DNA from: Paraflavitalea pollutisoli
Lineage (GTDB): Bacteria; Bacteroidota; Bacteroidia; Chitinophagales; Chitinophagaceae
NCBI RefSeq assembly: GCF_029360705.1
Contig: NZ_JARKMX010000008.1
Location: 991,949-1,055,948 of the forward strand
Reading direction: 5' to 3'
Length of the DNA: 64,000 bases
Position 1 is the stretch's first letter. Each line of letters starts with the position of its first letter. This document shows positions 28,922-38,087 of the stretch, piece after piece. The notes beneath the pieces were generated by a model that did not search any database, was not told the DNA's origin, and saw only the letters and a program-made list of their open reading frames with translations. The position numbers were made by a program, and so were the translations under genes.

Positions 28922-29141
28922 TCATGAATGTACCAGACTGAACACCTTGTCGAAATAATCTTCTATTATCATAGTATTGATCGCCTCTGTAATAACTGTC
29001 TCATCAATCGCCTTTACGATACACATATCCGAAGCCCAGAAATAGCTACCATTATTACACTCACCACTACATTGCTCGTAATAAGCCATTAAATACTGAA
29101 TATTGATTAAAGTAAAGATTGATTTTTCTTTCCATATTCAT
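28922..29141 (-). pseudogene. Small gene, probably frameshifted
   Basis: Two overlapping frames look like one short protein. From ATG 29141 the frame reads MNMERKINLYFNQYSVFN and stops at 29067. From about 29090 the next frame reads MAYYEQCSGECNNGSYFWAS and onward for 55 residues, ending at 28922. The first part has the start near a perfect -7 box and the second part has the protein-like remainder. A one-base slip near 29090-29100 would restore a product of about 73 aa. Alternatively the 55-aa ORF (28922-29089) is intact and real. It is AT-rich, like immunity genes, and lies beside a SUKH gene. No family is recognised. Confidence 0.35.
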
Positions 29142-29174
29142 TCCTCGATTATTTTCTGTAACACCTACCCACAA

Positions 29175-29182
29175 CAAATATA
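29175..29182 (-). promoter_or_regulatory. Candidate -7 box TATATTTG
   Basis: Exact TAnnTTTG match on the minus strand, 34 bases before the ATG at 29141. No good -33 element is visible at standard spacing. Confidence 0.35.
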
Positions 29183-29288
29183 ACCACCCACAACGGGCAG
29201 AAGTCTTTTTTGTACCAACACTTGACGCTTCAGCCGACTGAACAAAGCTCATTTATAACAGGGATTTACATACGCTACCGCTTCCAGT

Positions 29289-29888
29289 CTAATCCCTCCG
29301 CCTGATCGGCGATGGCGGCATGTCTGGTATCATTATCTTACGTTCGGGGTAGGTGTCAGCCAACTGATAGACAAAAAAGTCGGTCAGCGAATAGGAGATC
29401 AGTTCGAAACCCTTCTGCCCGTAACCCTCACAATAATAATAAACCGGCGGATCGTCGCCGTCATTCAAATAAAAGATAGCCAGTTGGTATCCCTGGTGCA
29501 TCCAAAACACAAAGCAGTTGTCTGGCAAGGGAGGCAACCCATTTTCGGCCATCAACTCTTCCCCTCCTTCCTGTAAACTCGACAACTCTTCATAGAAAGC
29601 TGAAGACCCACGCATATAATCACCGCCCCCCCTACCCATGATGGTCAGGAATTGTGTGTACACCTTTGGCAACGGTTGACCGATCCGGCTTTCAATGTCA
29701 GTTATTTCCCAGCACTTTAATCCATGTAGTGTTTCAAAACGTTGCAGGAACACAACCAGCTCATCCATCGTGTGCACCTGATCACCAGACAAAGCTGGCG
29801 CTGCAAGATCAGCTAAAGCCATCATTGGCGGGCTGCTAGCCTGCCTGGTAGCCAGTAGCCGTTTTATGATCATCAGTATCCACATCAC
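29289..29888 (-). CDS. SMI1/KNR4 (SUKH) family protein, probable orphan immunity protein
   Basis: The ORF encodes 199 aa. From about residue 41 (MDELVVFLQRFETLHGLKCW) it follows the SUKH-1 plan: a helix, then IESRIGQPLPKVYTQFLTIM (the LP..Y..FL hallmark, near 66-85), an aromatic CFVFWMHQGYQLAIFYL core, a GDDPPVYYYCEG strand pair and a final helix SLTDFFVYQLADTYP. SUKH proteins are common immunity proteins against polymorphic toxins and act in the cytoplasm. The first 40 residues are not typical, so translation may begin at the ATG at 29768. No toxin gene lies next to it, so it is an orphan. Immunity to toxins of neighbours is the usual explanation for such orphans. Confidence 0.75.
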   Translation of the reverse strand: MMWILMIIKRLLATRQASSPPMMALADLAAPALSGDQVHTMDELVVFLQRFETLHGLKCWEITDIESRIGQPLPKVYTQFLTIMGRGGGDYMRGSSAFYEELSSLQEGGEELMAENGLPPLPDNCFVFWMHQGYQLAIFYLNDGDDPPVYYYCEGYGQKGFELISYSLTDFFVYQLADTYPERKIMIPDMPPSPIRRRD

Positions 29889-30011
29889 TGCTAAAGATAT
29901 TGTATCGATGGCTGATCAGCAACAGGGCACCGGACATACTACTTGCAAACCGATAATCGTGTCGAAATAGCCGGTAACTGCGCTGTTCCGGCGGATAACT
30001 GTGCAGGAACC

Positions 30012-30045
30012 ATAATAAAAAGGCCCGCATCTTTCGATGCAGGCC
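30012..30045 (-). terminator. Rho-independent terminator of the SusCD/M60 operon
   Basis: On the minus strand GGCCTGCATC (30045-30036) pairs with GATGCGGGCC (30031-30022) around a 4-base loop, with one G-U pair. TTTTTATTAT follows (30021-30012). It lies 27 bases past the last gene of the operon. Confidence 0.9.
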
Positions 30046-30071
30046 GGTTTATCAGCACTCATGGCGTTGAG

Positions 30072-31799
30072 TTACAGTTTGATGAACTCCCGTTCGAAGG
30101 TCCTGATCCAGGTACCGCCGTCGAGGGCCCAGTCGGACCGGATCGTGACGCGCATCCAGTAAAACAACTGCGTCACGATGTCCACGTTTGCGGGCTGGTT
30201 AGCAATCTGACCACTGGCCAGCTCACTCGCTGTACAGGGAATCACCGCCTGGCCTTCCCATTTATACGCTCCGCTCAATTCAAAATTATTGGTCTGGTTG
30301 GGCACCCTGTTCAAAAACTGACCTCCATACCCGTCCGCCCCCGGCCAATAGCCGATCAGGTCGGTATATTTCGGATGCTTGCTCATATCCTTCAGGCAAT
30401 CATTGTCCCGGATCTCTACATCGCTCAAAGCCGTATTGAAAATGCGCACATCGGCTGCATAGAAAGTTGCCCCTGTGTAAGTGGGGTCTGCTCCCCAACC
30501 GATCGTCAGCGGCGTATTGGTGGCGATGGAACCATCCGTACCATAGGTAGCCGTGATGTCCTGCTGATCGTGCCGTACCCCATCGGTATAGCGCCGTATC
30601 CATTTTTTGGCCGCGCTGTCGGCAAACACGATGCTGATCGTATGCCATTTGCCATCCCATACGTTGGGTGAGCCACCCTCGATGCGCCGCTCACCACTCG
30701 TGGTAGAGCGCACGGAAATCGCCCATACGTTGCCGGCCGCAAACATCGACCAGCCTGGTGTGCTGGGCCATTTTTCCATCTTCGAAAAGAAATGCGGATA
30801 ATAACCGGCCGATCCTTTCACGCGGATCTGCACCGTTTGCTGCCCACGCCCAACATTGTATTGCGTACCATCGTGCAGGCTCGCTTTGATCGCGGTAGCA
30901 TCGCGGCCCGTCATTTGCACACCGGCAAAACCACCGCGCACCAGCTCCTGCTTTTTCATGTTCTCGTTGTAGTACAACGTAAATACATTGGTCTCCGCAG
31001 CAGAGCTTCCGCCATAGCTTTTGCCTACGCCACCATGCGAGGTCGTCACGATCACCAGCCACTCTTCTCCTTTGTTGTATGCCGCGCGGGCTTTCAGCGC
31101 GGTCATCACCTCGCCGATATAGGTATCCACTTTCAGGATAGCCGCCTTGTATTCGGCCACGTTGGCATCAAAACCATATTCACGGCCCGCGCTATTGATA
31201 CCATTGAAATGCAGCATCAGCAGATCGGGATTGCCATTTTTCAACTGGGCTACGGCACTGTCCTTCACCAACTGATCATTGGCCACCGCGATGGGTTTTT
31301 CCGCCTCGGGAAACAGCTTATTGATCATATACCCCCAGGGACTGATCACCGTCGTTTGTATATCGGCCCGGCTGGAAGTCAGCAGGAATTGCATGAACGA
31401 CGGATAGTTGGCCGGCGCTTCATGGATATCACTACCCTGCTCAGCCGTAAAGATCAGCGAACTGTCGGATATGCCGTGTTTGGAATAGCTTACCCCGGCC
31501 GCCAGCGACTTCCACGAAGCCCCATCGGTCGACACATCTTCCGTACGGCCTGTATAGGTGTATTTGCCATGCTCCAGCATCCCCGTAATAGTGGGTGGCG
31601 CGATTGTTCTCAAAGCTTCTGCCACGCCCCCATCCACCACGATCACCAGCGCCTTGCGGTTGCTGAGCACCGAGGTGCTGTCGTCTACTTCGAAATAAGG
31701 TGGTGGATCATCGTATTTCTTGCAGGCAGGGATCGTGGTCGCCGTCACGATGGCCGTGGCCAGCAACACCATCCCTGTAAAAAGTTTCCTGTTATTCAT
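30072..31799 (-). CDS. Surface lipoprotein: alkaline-phosphatase-like domain plus LamG-like/DUF4983
   Basis: Product of 575 aa. The lipobox TIPAC gives lipidated Cys26 and likely surface exposure. Residues about 50-260 follow the nucleotide-pyrophosphatase/phosphodiesterase branch of the alkaline phosphatase superfamily: VIVVDGG (Asp56), STDGASWKSLAAG around Thr91, and KHGI (His108). The later metal motifs are degraded: the expected D..GH reads N202..G205-R206, and SDHG reads T-S254-H255-G. The C-terminal 300 residues form a LamG-like lectin fold (KWHTISIVFAD) and end in DUF4983-type sequence with a terminal WALDGGTWIRTFEREF. It is the last gene of the operon, before the terminator. An extracellular glycan- or phosphoglycan-binding role is more likely than full catalysis. 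Confidence 0.8.
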   Translation of the reverse strand: MNNRKLFTGMVLLATAIVTATTIPACKKYDDPPPYFEVDDSTSVLSNRKALVIVVDGGVAEALRTIAPPTITGMLEHGKYTYTGRTEDVSTDGASWKSLAAGVSYSKHGISDSSLIFTAEQGSDIHEAPANYPSFMQFLLTSSRADIQTTVISPWGYMINKLFPEAEKPIAVANDQLVKDSAVAQLKNGNPDLLMLHFNGINSAGREYGFDANVAEYKAAILKVDTYIGEVMTALKARAAYNKGEEWLVIVTTSHGGVGKSYGGSSAAETNVFTLYYNENMKKQELVRGGFAGVQMTGRDATAIKASLHDGTQYNVGRGQQTVQIRVKGSAGYYPHFFSKMEKWPSTPGWSMFAAGNVWAISVRSTTSGERRIEGGSPNVWDGKWHTISIVFADSAAKKWIRRYTDGVRHDQQDITATYGTDGSIATNTPLTIGWGADPTYTGATFYAADVRIFNTALSDVEIRDNDCLKDMSKHPKYTDLIGYWPGADGYGGQFLNRVPNQTNNFELSGAYKWEGQAVIPCTASELASGQIANQPANVDIVTQLFYWMRVTIRSDWALDGGTWIRTFEREFIKL

Positions 31800-31834
31800 A
31801 TGCGTAGAATGATTCTGTAAGGAAATAATGTTGT

Positions 31835-33811
31835 TTAGGGCTTGATGACATCGACCTCTGCCAGGGCCGCATTCATTGTACCGTCTGTATTGTAGGTGTC
31901 TGCTGCCGCATTGACCGTAAGTCTGAAATACCGGATCTTGATCTTCGACGGCAATTCAAAAACCTGTTCGGTGGCGATGCGCTGCAACAACAGCGGACTA
32001 CCCGCAATGGCCGTCCAGTTGGCATTATCTGTACTTACCTCCACTTTCAGGTTCTTGATATTGCGGCTAAGGTTTTGCCGCTGGTAGAATTTGAATCCTT
32101 TGATGTCGAGCTGGCGGCCCATATCGATCACGATATTTACCGCGGCAGTTGGATTGTAGGCACTGTGCCAGTAGGTGCTCAACACGCCATCCTTCACTAC
32201 ATCTTTACCACCGCCTTCGTTGTTGACCGAGTTGGTCGTCACTACCCAGTTGCTGCGGTTGTAGAGATCCAGGAAACTATCGCCCCCTGTCCGCGTGATC
32301 GGGTTGTACTTCCAGATCTCCTGCAAGCCGAGCTTGTATCCCTTGGCTTCTATTTCATCGAGCGATACCGTACTGATGTTGATGCCCCAGGAACTGAAGA
32401 AATAACGCCAGTCGGTACGGGTAAAATCACACAATGTTTCATATACGAAATCGCGTTTGTCCTGGTCGTTGTTGGAGGCAAAACGGGCACGACGTGCTTT
32501 TTTGTATAACTCGGTCATGAAAGCCCAACCATCAGGCTGGCCTGCGTACCCCCAGTCGGCCGGTATCTTATCGAATATCTGTACGAAAGGTGTGATGCGG
32601 GAAAACGGATCGTTGATACGCGCATCTGTACCATCGAAATCCTTGGTACCGGAAGCCGCTGCAAAAGCCAATGCCGCCGGAAATTGCGTCGCCAGTGCCG
32701 GGTGATAAGGAGGCCAGGCTGCCGGATTGTTTTTCTCTACGCTTTGGCGATGGGCCACCTTGAAGGAAAACAGGTTGTTGCTCGTTTCGCCCAGCGAACC
32801 CCAGCTCCAGTAATTCACTTGCTGGTTGTTGTGGCCGATCTCATGCAGGGTACCCCAGGCCCATCCTTTGCGCAGGGAGGTGAGGTTGGTGAACTCATCG
32901 AACCAGCCATAGTCGTTGTAGGTAACCACCGGGTAGCCGCTGTGTCCATAGCCCACCGAGGGCTTGATGTCCTGTACCACGCGCCAGGGCAATACCGGTG
33001 CCAGGTCGTAGCCTTCCGTGGGATTCTCTACGAGGCCTTCCCACTGGTAGTAATCAACGTCGATAGCACGGTCCCACTCTTCCATGATGCTTTGCGGGTC
33101 CTGGATATTGCGCGACACGCAATAGTCACGGGGCACTACAAACACGATGTTCTTGCTGCGCAACTCGAGGTAGGGCACGCAGGAGGTTCGGATGGCGGCT
33201 GTCCAGGCCGCATTGGTGGTTTTGCCCAACTCAAAGTCGGGCGACTTCACCACATTCGAGAACGTGATCGTGACCGGCTGCGGCACTGGGCGAGCGGCAA
33301 AAATATAGATATGCCCACCATACAGGTTGCGGATATAGTTGCGACCGGGTGCCAGCTGCATGCGGGTAAAAATGAGCGGGTCGCGTGGGGCATTGAGCAC
33401 GGCCGACAGGTTATCATCCCAGGCGCCTACCTGTATCGACAAGGAATAATCGCCCGGTACATCTACCGTGACCAGCTCGCCGGGCGCTGCATAAAAGCCC
33501 GTACTAAACTGCGGCTCCGGCGCTACCTGGATGCGCAGGTTCTCCTTGACGAAATTGTAGTTGAGGTTCATCGTCACCGCCTGGTTCTTCAACCGAGGCT
33601 CACCAGCGCAGATCAGACCGGGAAATACCCGGGCCTGGGCATACTTACTCACATCGACCACCGCACTGTTGGTATCTACCGTCACCACCGGTGCGGGATA
33701 GCCACCTTCGTCGCGGCCATCTTTGAATACCTCATCGTTCTTGACGCAATGCGCCAGGAGTACAGTGGCACAAACGATGCCTAGTATTTTCTTGTTTATA
33801 TAGATCGTCAT
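31835..33811 (-). CDS. M60 family (enhancin-like) metallopeptidase with F5/8 type C domain
   Basis: Product of 658 aa, a lipoprotein (lipobox ending at Cys22). The M60 catalytic motif is intact: His323-Glu324-x-x-His327 in WGTLHEIGHNNQ, with the downstream Glu342 in GSLGET, which fits HExxH-x(8-28)-E. The domain covers about residues 80-520, preceded by a sandwich domain. Residues about 525-658 are a discoidin (F5/8 type C) module with WHSAYNP and IRYFRLTV, a carbohydrate-binding fold. M60 enzymes cleave peptide bonds next to O-glycosylated Ser/Thr in mucin-like proteins, or act on other glycoproteins. It lies between the two phosphatase-like lipoproteins in a SusCD operon, so the likely job is to trim glycoprotein at the cell surface for import. 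The actual substrate is not evident. Confidence 0.9.
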   Translation of the reverse strand: MTIYINKKILGIVCATVLLAHCVKNDEVFKDGRDEGGYPAPVVTVDTNSAVVDVSKYAQARVFPGLICAGEPRLKNQAVTMNLNYNFVKENLRIQVAPEPQFSTGFYAAPGELVTVDVPGDYSLSIQVGAWDDNLSAVLNAPRDPLIFTRMQLAPGRNYIRNLYGGHIYIFAARPVPQPVTITFSNVVKSPDFELGKTTNAAWTAAIRTSCVPYLELRSKNIVFVVPRDYCVSRNIQDPQSIMEEWDRAIDVDYYQWEGLVENPTEGYDLAPVLPWRVVQDIKPSVGYGHSGYPVVTYNDYGWFDEFTNLTSLRKGWAWGTLHEIGHNNQQVNYWSWGSLGETSNNLFSFKVAHRQSVEKNNPAAWPPYHPALATQFPAALAFAAASGTKDFDGTDARINDPFSRITPFVQIFDKIPADWGYAGQPDGWAFMTELYKKARRARFASNNDQDKRDFVYETLCDFTRTDWRYFFSSWGINISTVSLDEIEAKGYKLGLQEIWKYNPITRTGGDSFLDLYNRSNWVVTTNSVNNEGGGKDVVKDGVLSTYWHSAYNPTAAVNIVIDMGRQLDIKGFKFYQRQNLSRNIKNLKVEVSTDNANWTAIAGSPLLLQRIATEQVFELPSKIKIRYFRLTVNAAADTYNTDGTMNAALAEVDVIKP

Positions 33812-33823
33812 ACTGATTCGTGA

Positions 33824-35638
33824 TTAAAGGTTCATGAATGAGGTGAGCCAGGTGCTGCCGTCGAGCTGCCAGCTGGCCGGCGGGTTCACCCCCAGCCACG
33901 CACATACCTGTGTGACCAGGTCGACCGAGTTGGGTACCACCTTGAACGAGTTGGCATCGGGCGTAGGGCAGATATTGGGCAGCACTTCCACAAAGCTGCT
34001 GGTGCCGTAGTTGCCACTGAGGTAGAGGGCCAGTTTATCATTGCTGAAACCTGGCGTTGTAGCATACTTGCCACTCACCCCGGCCAGCGCCTTGCGGCCA
34101 CCTACCGTCGCGATCTCACGACCACTCCAATACCCGATCAGGTTGCGCTCATAGGGATCACCCACGGGCAGGGCTGTGCGGCAAAAAGTGGTGCCGACAT
34201 AATCGCGGCTAAAAGCGGTGTCGTATATTTTAACATCCGTAACGTTGTAGCCGGAAAGTCCGGTTACGTTGTCGGGGTTCAACTGTCCAATCTGGAAGGC
34301 AGCGCGGCTGGTGAGGTTACCATACCCATTGATGTTGCGACTGGCGTCGGTAATGCCACCGTCATAATAAACACCATCGGTAAATGTTTCTACCCGACGG
34401 GTAGTAGCATTCTGTTGGTTGATCGTGACCGTAAGCGTATGCCATTTGCCATCGGCAATGGCGGCACCGCGAATCTGGCGGTTACCACTGCCCAGCTGCC
34501 CAAAATTGATCTGCCAGTAATTACCCTCTAAGAACAGCACCCAACCCACGGAATCGCGCGCAAAGGTGGAGCGCTTGGAGAGGAAAGCAGGGTAGTTAAA
34601 ATTGCCCGCAGGGATCTTCACCTTGCATTCGATCGTATAGCTGCCACTGGCGCCAAAATCGAGCAGGTTGCCGATATCGCTACCTATCGCCCGGGTAGCT
34701 GCAGCGCTACCACCCTGATACACCGGTGTTGTACCGGAGAAAGGCAAGGAACCGGGTTTATAAGACACTTTGAGGTTGGGCGCATAACAAACGAAAAAGG
34801 TATTGCGGCGCGAGTCATCGTAGGCCAGTTTGTCTGCCGCCACCGGATCGGAAGCCAGTACAGATCCTTTGTTGGAGGTTACAATGATCATCCAGTTCTC
34901 CAGCGCATAGGTCGCGCGACTGGTCAACGACTCCACCAGGGTCTGTACGTATTCATCTGTCTTCAGGATAGCGGCCTTGTAACCAGCATCATTAGCGCTA
35001 TAGGCGCCAGCAGCACCAGCAGCATCTACGTCGTGAAACTGGGCCAATACCAGGTCGCCACTCCCCTTCGTAAGCTCGGCGAGGGCAGCATCTTTCACAG
35101 CCGCATCACTGGCATAGGTCTTTTTCTCGGTAGCATCGGCCGCCAGGTTGTCGATGAAAGCTGCCGTAGCACCATAGGCTACCGTACGTGCACCGGGTTT
35201 CTCCTGCTTGAGGCGAGCAAACAGTGTCGGGTACTGTTGCAGCGCGCTGCCCGTAAAATCTTCTCCCGTCACTTTGTGTTTATCGGCCGTAACGCCTGTC
35301 AACAGGGTCGCCCAGCCGAGGGCATTGGTGACTGGCGTTTTCTTCGTATCGGTAAGGCCATTCCAACTGTAGATGGCATTGTCCGACATCACCGTGAGGT
35401 AAGGTGCCCGGGACTTCTGCACTTCGAGGCCTGCTGCACCGTCCACCAGGATCACCAGCATCTTTTGCTTTTTGCCGGCGCCGCCACCCGGGCCATAGTC
35501 ATCGCGCAGGTTGTTCTCGAATGTTTTGTTGCAAGCGGCGACAGCAATGCCCGCTACCACGAAGCTCAGCCAGGCTGCTGTTTTCCATCCTAAGCCGCTC
35601 CGGAAAATATTGTTGTTGTGTTTTGCCCGCATATTCAT
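33824..35638 (-). CDS. Second surface lipoprotein with alkaline-phosphatase-like and LamG-like/DUF4983 domains
   Basis: Product of 604 aa, lipidated at Cys36 (IAVAAC). It is a distant paralogue of the 575-aa protein two genes downstream, with the same plan: VILVDGAAG (Asp66), the VTNALGWATLLTG block, a LamG-like half (KWHTLTVTINQ) and a closing WQLDGSTWLTSFMNL. The metal motifs are even more degraded: the expected D..GH reads Asp205-A-A-G208-Ala209, and SDHG reads S-Asn256-Lys257-G. It therefore probably has no hydrolase activity and acts as a binding protein. It overlaps neither neighbour and lies 12 bases before the M60 gene. Binding of the glycan released by the M60 peptidase is an inference. 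Confidence 0.8.
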   Translation of the reverse strand: MNMRAKHNNNIFRSGLGWKTAAWLSFVVAGIAVAACNKTFENNLRDDYGPGGGAGKKQKMLVILVDGAAGLEVQKSRAPYLTVMSDNAIYSWNGLTDTKKTPVTNALGWATLLTGVTADKHKVTGEDFTGSALQQYPTLFARLKQEKPGARTVAYGATAAFIDNLAADATEKKTYASDAAVKDAALAELTKGSGDLVLAQFHDVDAAGAAGAYSANDAGYKAAILKTDEYVQTLVESLTSRATYALENWMIIVTSNKGSVLASDPVAADKLAYDDSRRNTFFVCYAPNLKVSYKPGSLPFSGTTPVYQGGSAAATRAIGSDIGNLLDFGASGSYTIECKVKIPAGNFNYPAFLSKRSTFARDSVGWVLFLEGNYWQINFGQLGSGNRQIRGAAIADGKWHTLTVTINQQNATTRRVETFTDGVYYDGGITDASRNINGYGNLTSRAAFQIGQLNPDNVTGLSGYNVTDVKIYDTAFSRDYVGTTFCRTALPVGDPYERNLIGYWSGREIATVGGRKALAGVSGKYATTPGFSNDKLALYLSGNYGTSSFVEVLPNICPTPDANSFKVVPNSVDLVTQVCAWLGVNPPASWQLDGSTWLTSFMNL

Positions 35639-35661
35639 TGGGTTGATGGTCTGTGATGAGT

Positions 35662-37299
35662 TTATTTTCTGATCTCCAGGAATACGATATTGTTCACATC
35701 GGTGTTGTCAAACTTCCTGAACTCGCCCACCAGGATCACCCCCGGATAACCCAGGTCGGTGGTGCGCTCGATCATTTTGTAGATGGTGCCCGAGAACGTG
35801 CCGGTGGTGTTGTTTTCCGGCACGGCCAGGCCGCTGCTGGTGAGGTAGGCAAAACCGGGCCGCACCTTGCCATCGTAGCGCTCGAAACTACCGGCGATGA
35901 TCACATCGCCACTGTTGAGCTGAGCGGCATAGTTCACCTTACCACCGGTGATCGGCTTCGCCTCAAAACCCAGGTCTACCGAGCCGTCGGCTTTCAGCAT
36001 CACCACCATATTGGCAGCGATACCGTTGAAATGTTTGAAGTCGCCAGTCAGGATGATCTTGCCCGTCTTTTCGTTGTAGGTAGCTGACTTCACCAGGCCA
36101 TCGGCGCCCAGACCCATGTTGAAGCCCGTGCTGATGCTGCCGTCCGATTCTTCGAGGCATACTACGTGGTTGGCTGGTTGCCCGTTCCACGTGGTAAAGG
36201 CGCCAAACAGCAGGAGGCGGTTATTGGCGATACGCAGGGCGCCTGTAAGCGGGCCATTGGCGCCTGGCTTCCCACGGTGCAATGTGAGGTCGTAATTGAA
36301 ACTCGAATCGAGTGAACCATCGGCATTCATTTTCACGACCTGGTTGGTAATGACGCGGTTGTAAACCTTATTCGTTTTGGTACTACGGGTATAATAGATG
36401 CTGTTGTATTGCGTAAAACTGCCTGCGGCTATAATCTGACCATTGGCGGTTTCGTAGGCATAGGTAATCACCCCGTTTACACCGCCATTGAAGGTAGCTA
36501 CCGTGTCTTTGCCATCGTTGGGCTGGTTGACCGGGTCGGGGTTTACCACCGTTACGATGGTGCTATCCAACTGTGCGCGCTGGTACAACCGTGTGATGGA
36601 ACTGATGCCAGCGCGATCGTTGTATTTCGTAAAGAAACCAGCCGCCAGGTAATTGCCGCTCGACAAACGCGATAAGGAATAGATCGTTCCACCACTGGCA
36701 CCGGAACGTGTCAGGAACTTGTTGGTAGATGACAAAGTGCCCGTTTTATCGATCTTGGCAATATCATAGACCGGTGAAGCCGGCGTGCCCAGGTTGTTGT
36801 AATCGGCGAAAGAGCCGGCGATGACATACGAGCCGGCTTCATTGGTGGCGCCAATCACATCGTAAATGGTACCATTGGCACCGTTGTACCCCACGAACGA
36901 GGGATCGATGATAAGGTTGCCGCGTACGCGGAATTCGGGCCCAAAATAATATTGGTTCTCGTAAACGATCGCTGCTCCACCCGTAATGGCATCAGCCGGT
37001 ATACGCACCGATACGGCGCTATCGGCCACCGTGATAACTTCGGCTTCCATTTCACCCAACAGGAATTTGAATTTCGAAGCTTTGTCTTTGAGCCCTTTGA
37101 CTTTAAAGGTGACAATGGCCCCTGTTCTGCCCTGCGAAGGCGAAGGCAGCCCGTCCAGGAATTTGATGTCGGCTTTCGGCCCCTCGGGATACAATTGTAC
37201 CCGGTTTTCGTCGTCCTTTTTGCAGGCCGCCAGCAGCAGGATGGCCAGTACGCCCATCCAGTAATTTCTTTTGATGTATAGTTGATGAACCATTTTCAT
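35662..37299 (-). CDS. Surface lipoprotein with IPT/TIG-like domain and delta-60 repeats (DUF5008-like)
   Basis: Product of 545 aa. A lipobox (LLLAAC, Cys26) follows a signal segment. Residues about 40-130 look like an IPT/TIG domain (GRTGAIVTFKVKGL). After this, repeats of the delta-60 type (LDSSFNYDL, ISTGFNMGLG, VDLGFEAKP, each with an IIAAGSF or IILTGDF strand) make a likely beta-propeller to the C-terminus. I recall this combination as DUF5008 family; that name should be checked. Such proteins often take the SusE/F-like place in SusCD operons and bind glycan at the surface. It follows the fasciclin gene and precedes the phosphatase-like gene, all on one strand. Confidence 0.7.
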   Translation of the reverse strand: MKMVHQLYIKRNYWMGVLAILLLAACKKDDENRVQLYPEGPKADIKFLDGLPSPSQGRTGAIVTFKVKGLKDKASKFKFLLGEMEAEVITVADSAVSVRIPADAITGGAAIVYENQYYFGPEFRVRGNLIIDPSFVGYNGANGTIYDVIGATNEAGSYVIAGSFADYNNLGTPASPVYDIAKIDKTGTLSSTNKFLTRSGASGGTIYSLSRLSSGNYLAAGFFTKYNDRAGISSITRLYQRAQLDSTIVTVVNPDPVNQPNDGKDTVATFNGGVNGVITYAYETANGQIIAAGSFTQYNSIYYTRSTKTNKVYNRVITNQVVKMNADGSLDSSFNYDLTLHRGKPGANGPLTGALRIANNRLLLFGAFTTWNGQPANHVVCLEESDGSISTGFNMGLGADGLVKSATYNEKTGKIILTGDFKHFNGIAANMVVMLKADGSVDLGFEAKPITGGKVNYAAQLNSGDVIIAGSFERYDGKVRPGFAYLTSSGLAVPENNTTGTFSGTIYKMIERTTDLGYPGVILVGEFRKFDNTDVNNIVFLEIRK

Positions 37300-37335
37300 A
37301 CGCTTCCATTAAGTGTATTGGTGATGTACTTCGGT

Positions 37336-38067
37336 TTAACGGTCAATGCCCTGGTCCAGTGCCTCGTTGTATACCAGGAAGGGATTGAAGCCGAAATAAT
37401 GGGGTGTGAGATCGACGGTGGCTGTGGTGGCTGCAAACCGCAGTACATGCACGTAACCATTGTTGGTGGCCACGTTGCTGGTTGCTACGGAGGCATTGAT
37501 CCACGAACTGTTGGGTGACGACAGCGATTGGATAAATGAAAGGTAAAGCGTGCGTTGTCCCGCATACTCCACCCCGCCGGCATCGGCATACATCACTCCT
37601 ATGTTCATGACATCGTTGTTGTACGACAGGTAAGGCTGTCCCGGGAATACCGGGATATTGAAAAAATCCACCTGCGGATAGTCGGTCAGCGAACGCTTAT
37701 GCTTAAAGATATAGCGCGTCAGCAGTTTTTTCCAAACGGCCGGCTTGATCTGCCGTAGGTCATATACCGTGTCCCGGCCAAAGCGGCGCAGCTCGATGTT
37801 GACCAGGCGGATGGTGGCCATAACGGTTTGGGAAGGTGGTGCAAAAAAGGTCAGCTCTTCCGATTTCAATGCCTGCTCCATACCCGCCAGGCGAACGATC
37901 TTGGTGAGCGAATCGAACATGGCTGGTTTGGATACGATGTAATCGTATGACGAACCTTTAAATTGCGGATCGAGTACACCGCCATCCTGGTAGTTGCTTT
38001 TGTTGCAACTGCTCAGTGCGACCAGGAGCAGTGCCACGACCGATAATATTTTGTTGGTAGTGATCAT
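37336..38067 (-). CDS. Fasciclin-domain lipoprotein
   Basis: Product of 243 aa with a lipobox at Cys21 (VALSSC). The fasciclin (FAS1) fold follows: YDYIVSKPAMFDSLTKIVRLAG (first conserved block, shortened here), LTFFAPPSQTVM, LLTRYIFKHK and a closing GYVHVLRF strand. FAS1 domains mediate adhesion or binding. It begins 20 bases after the third SusD stop and precedes the DUF5008-like gene, so it belongs to the eleven-gene operon. It is a paralogue of the fasciclin lipoprotein at 43,958. A role as an extra surface glycan-binding part of the SusCD complex is inferred. Confidence 0.85.
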   Translation of the reverse strand: MITTNKILSVVALLLVALSSCNKSNYQDGGVLDPQFKGSSYDYIVSKPAMFDSLTKIVRLAGMEQALKSEELTFFAPPSQTVMATIRLVNIELRRFGRDTVYDLRQIKPAVWKKLLTRYIFKHKRSLTDYPQVDFFNIPVFPGQPYLSYNNDVMNIGVMYADAGGVEYAGQRTLYLSFIQSLSSPNSSWINASVATSNVATNNGYVHVLRFAATTATVDLTPHYFGFNPFLVYNEALDQGIDR

Positions 38068-38087
38068 ATTGTTGCGGTTGACCCGGA

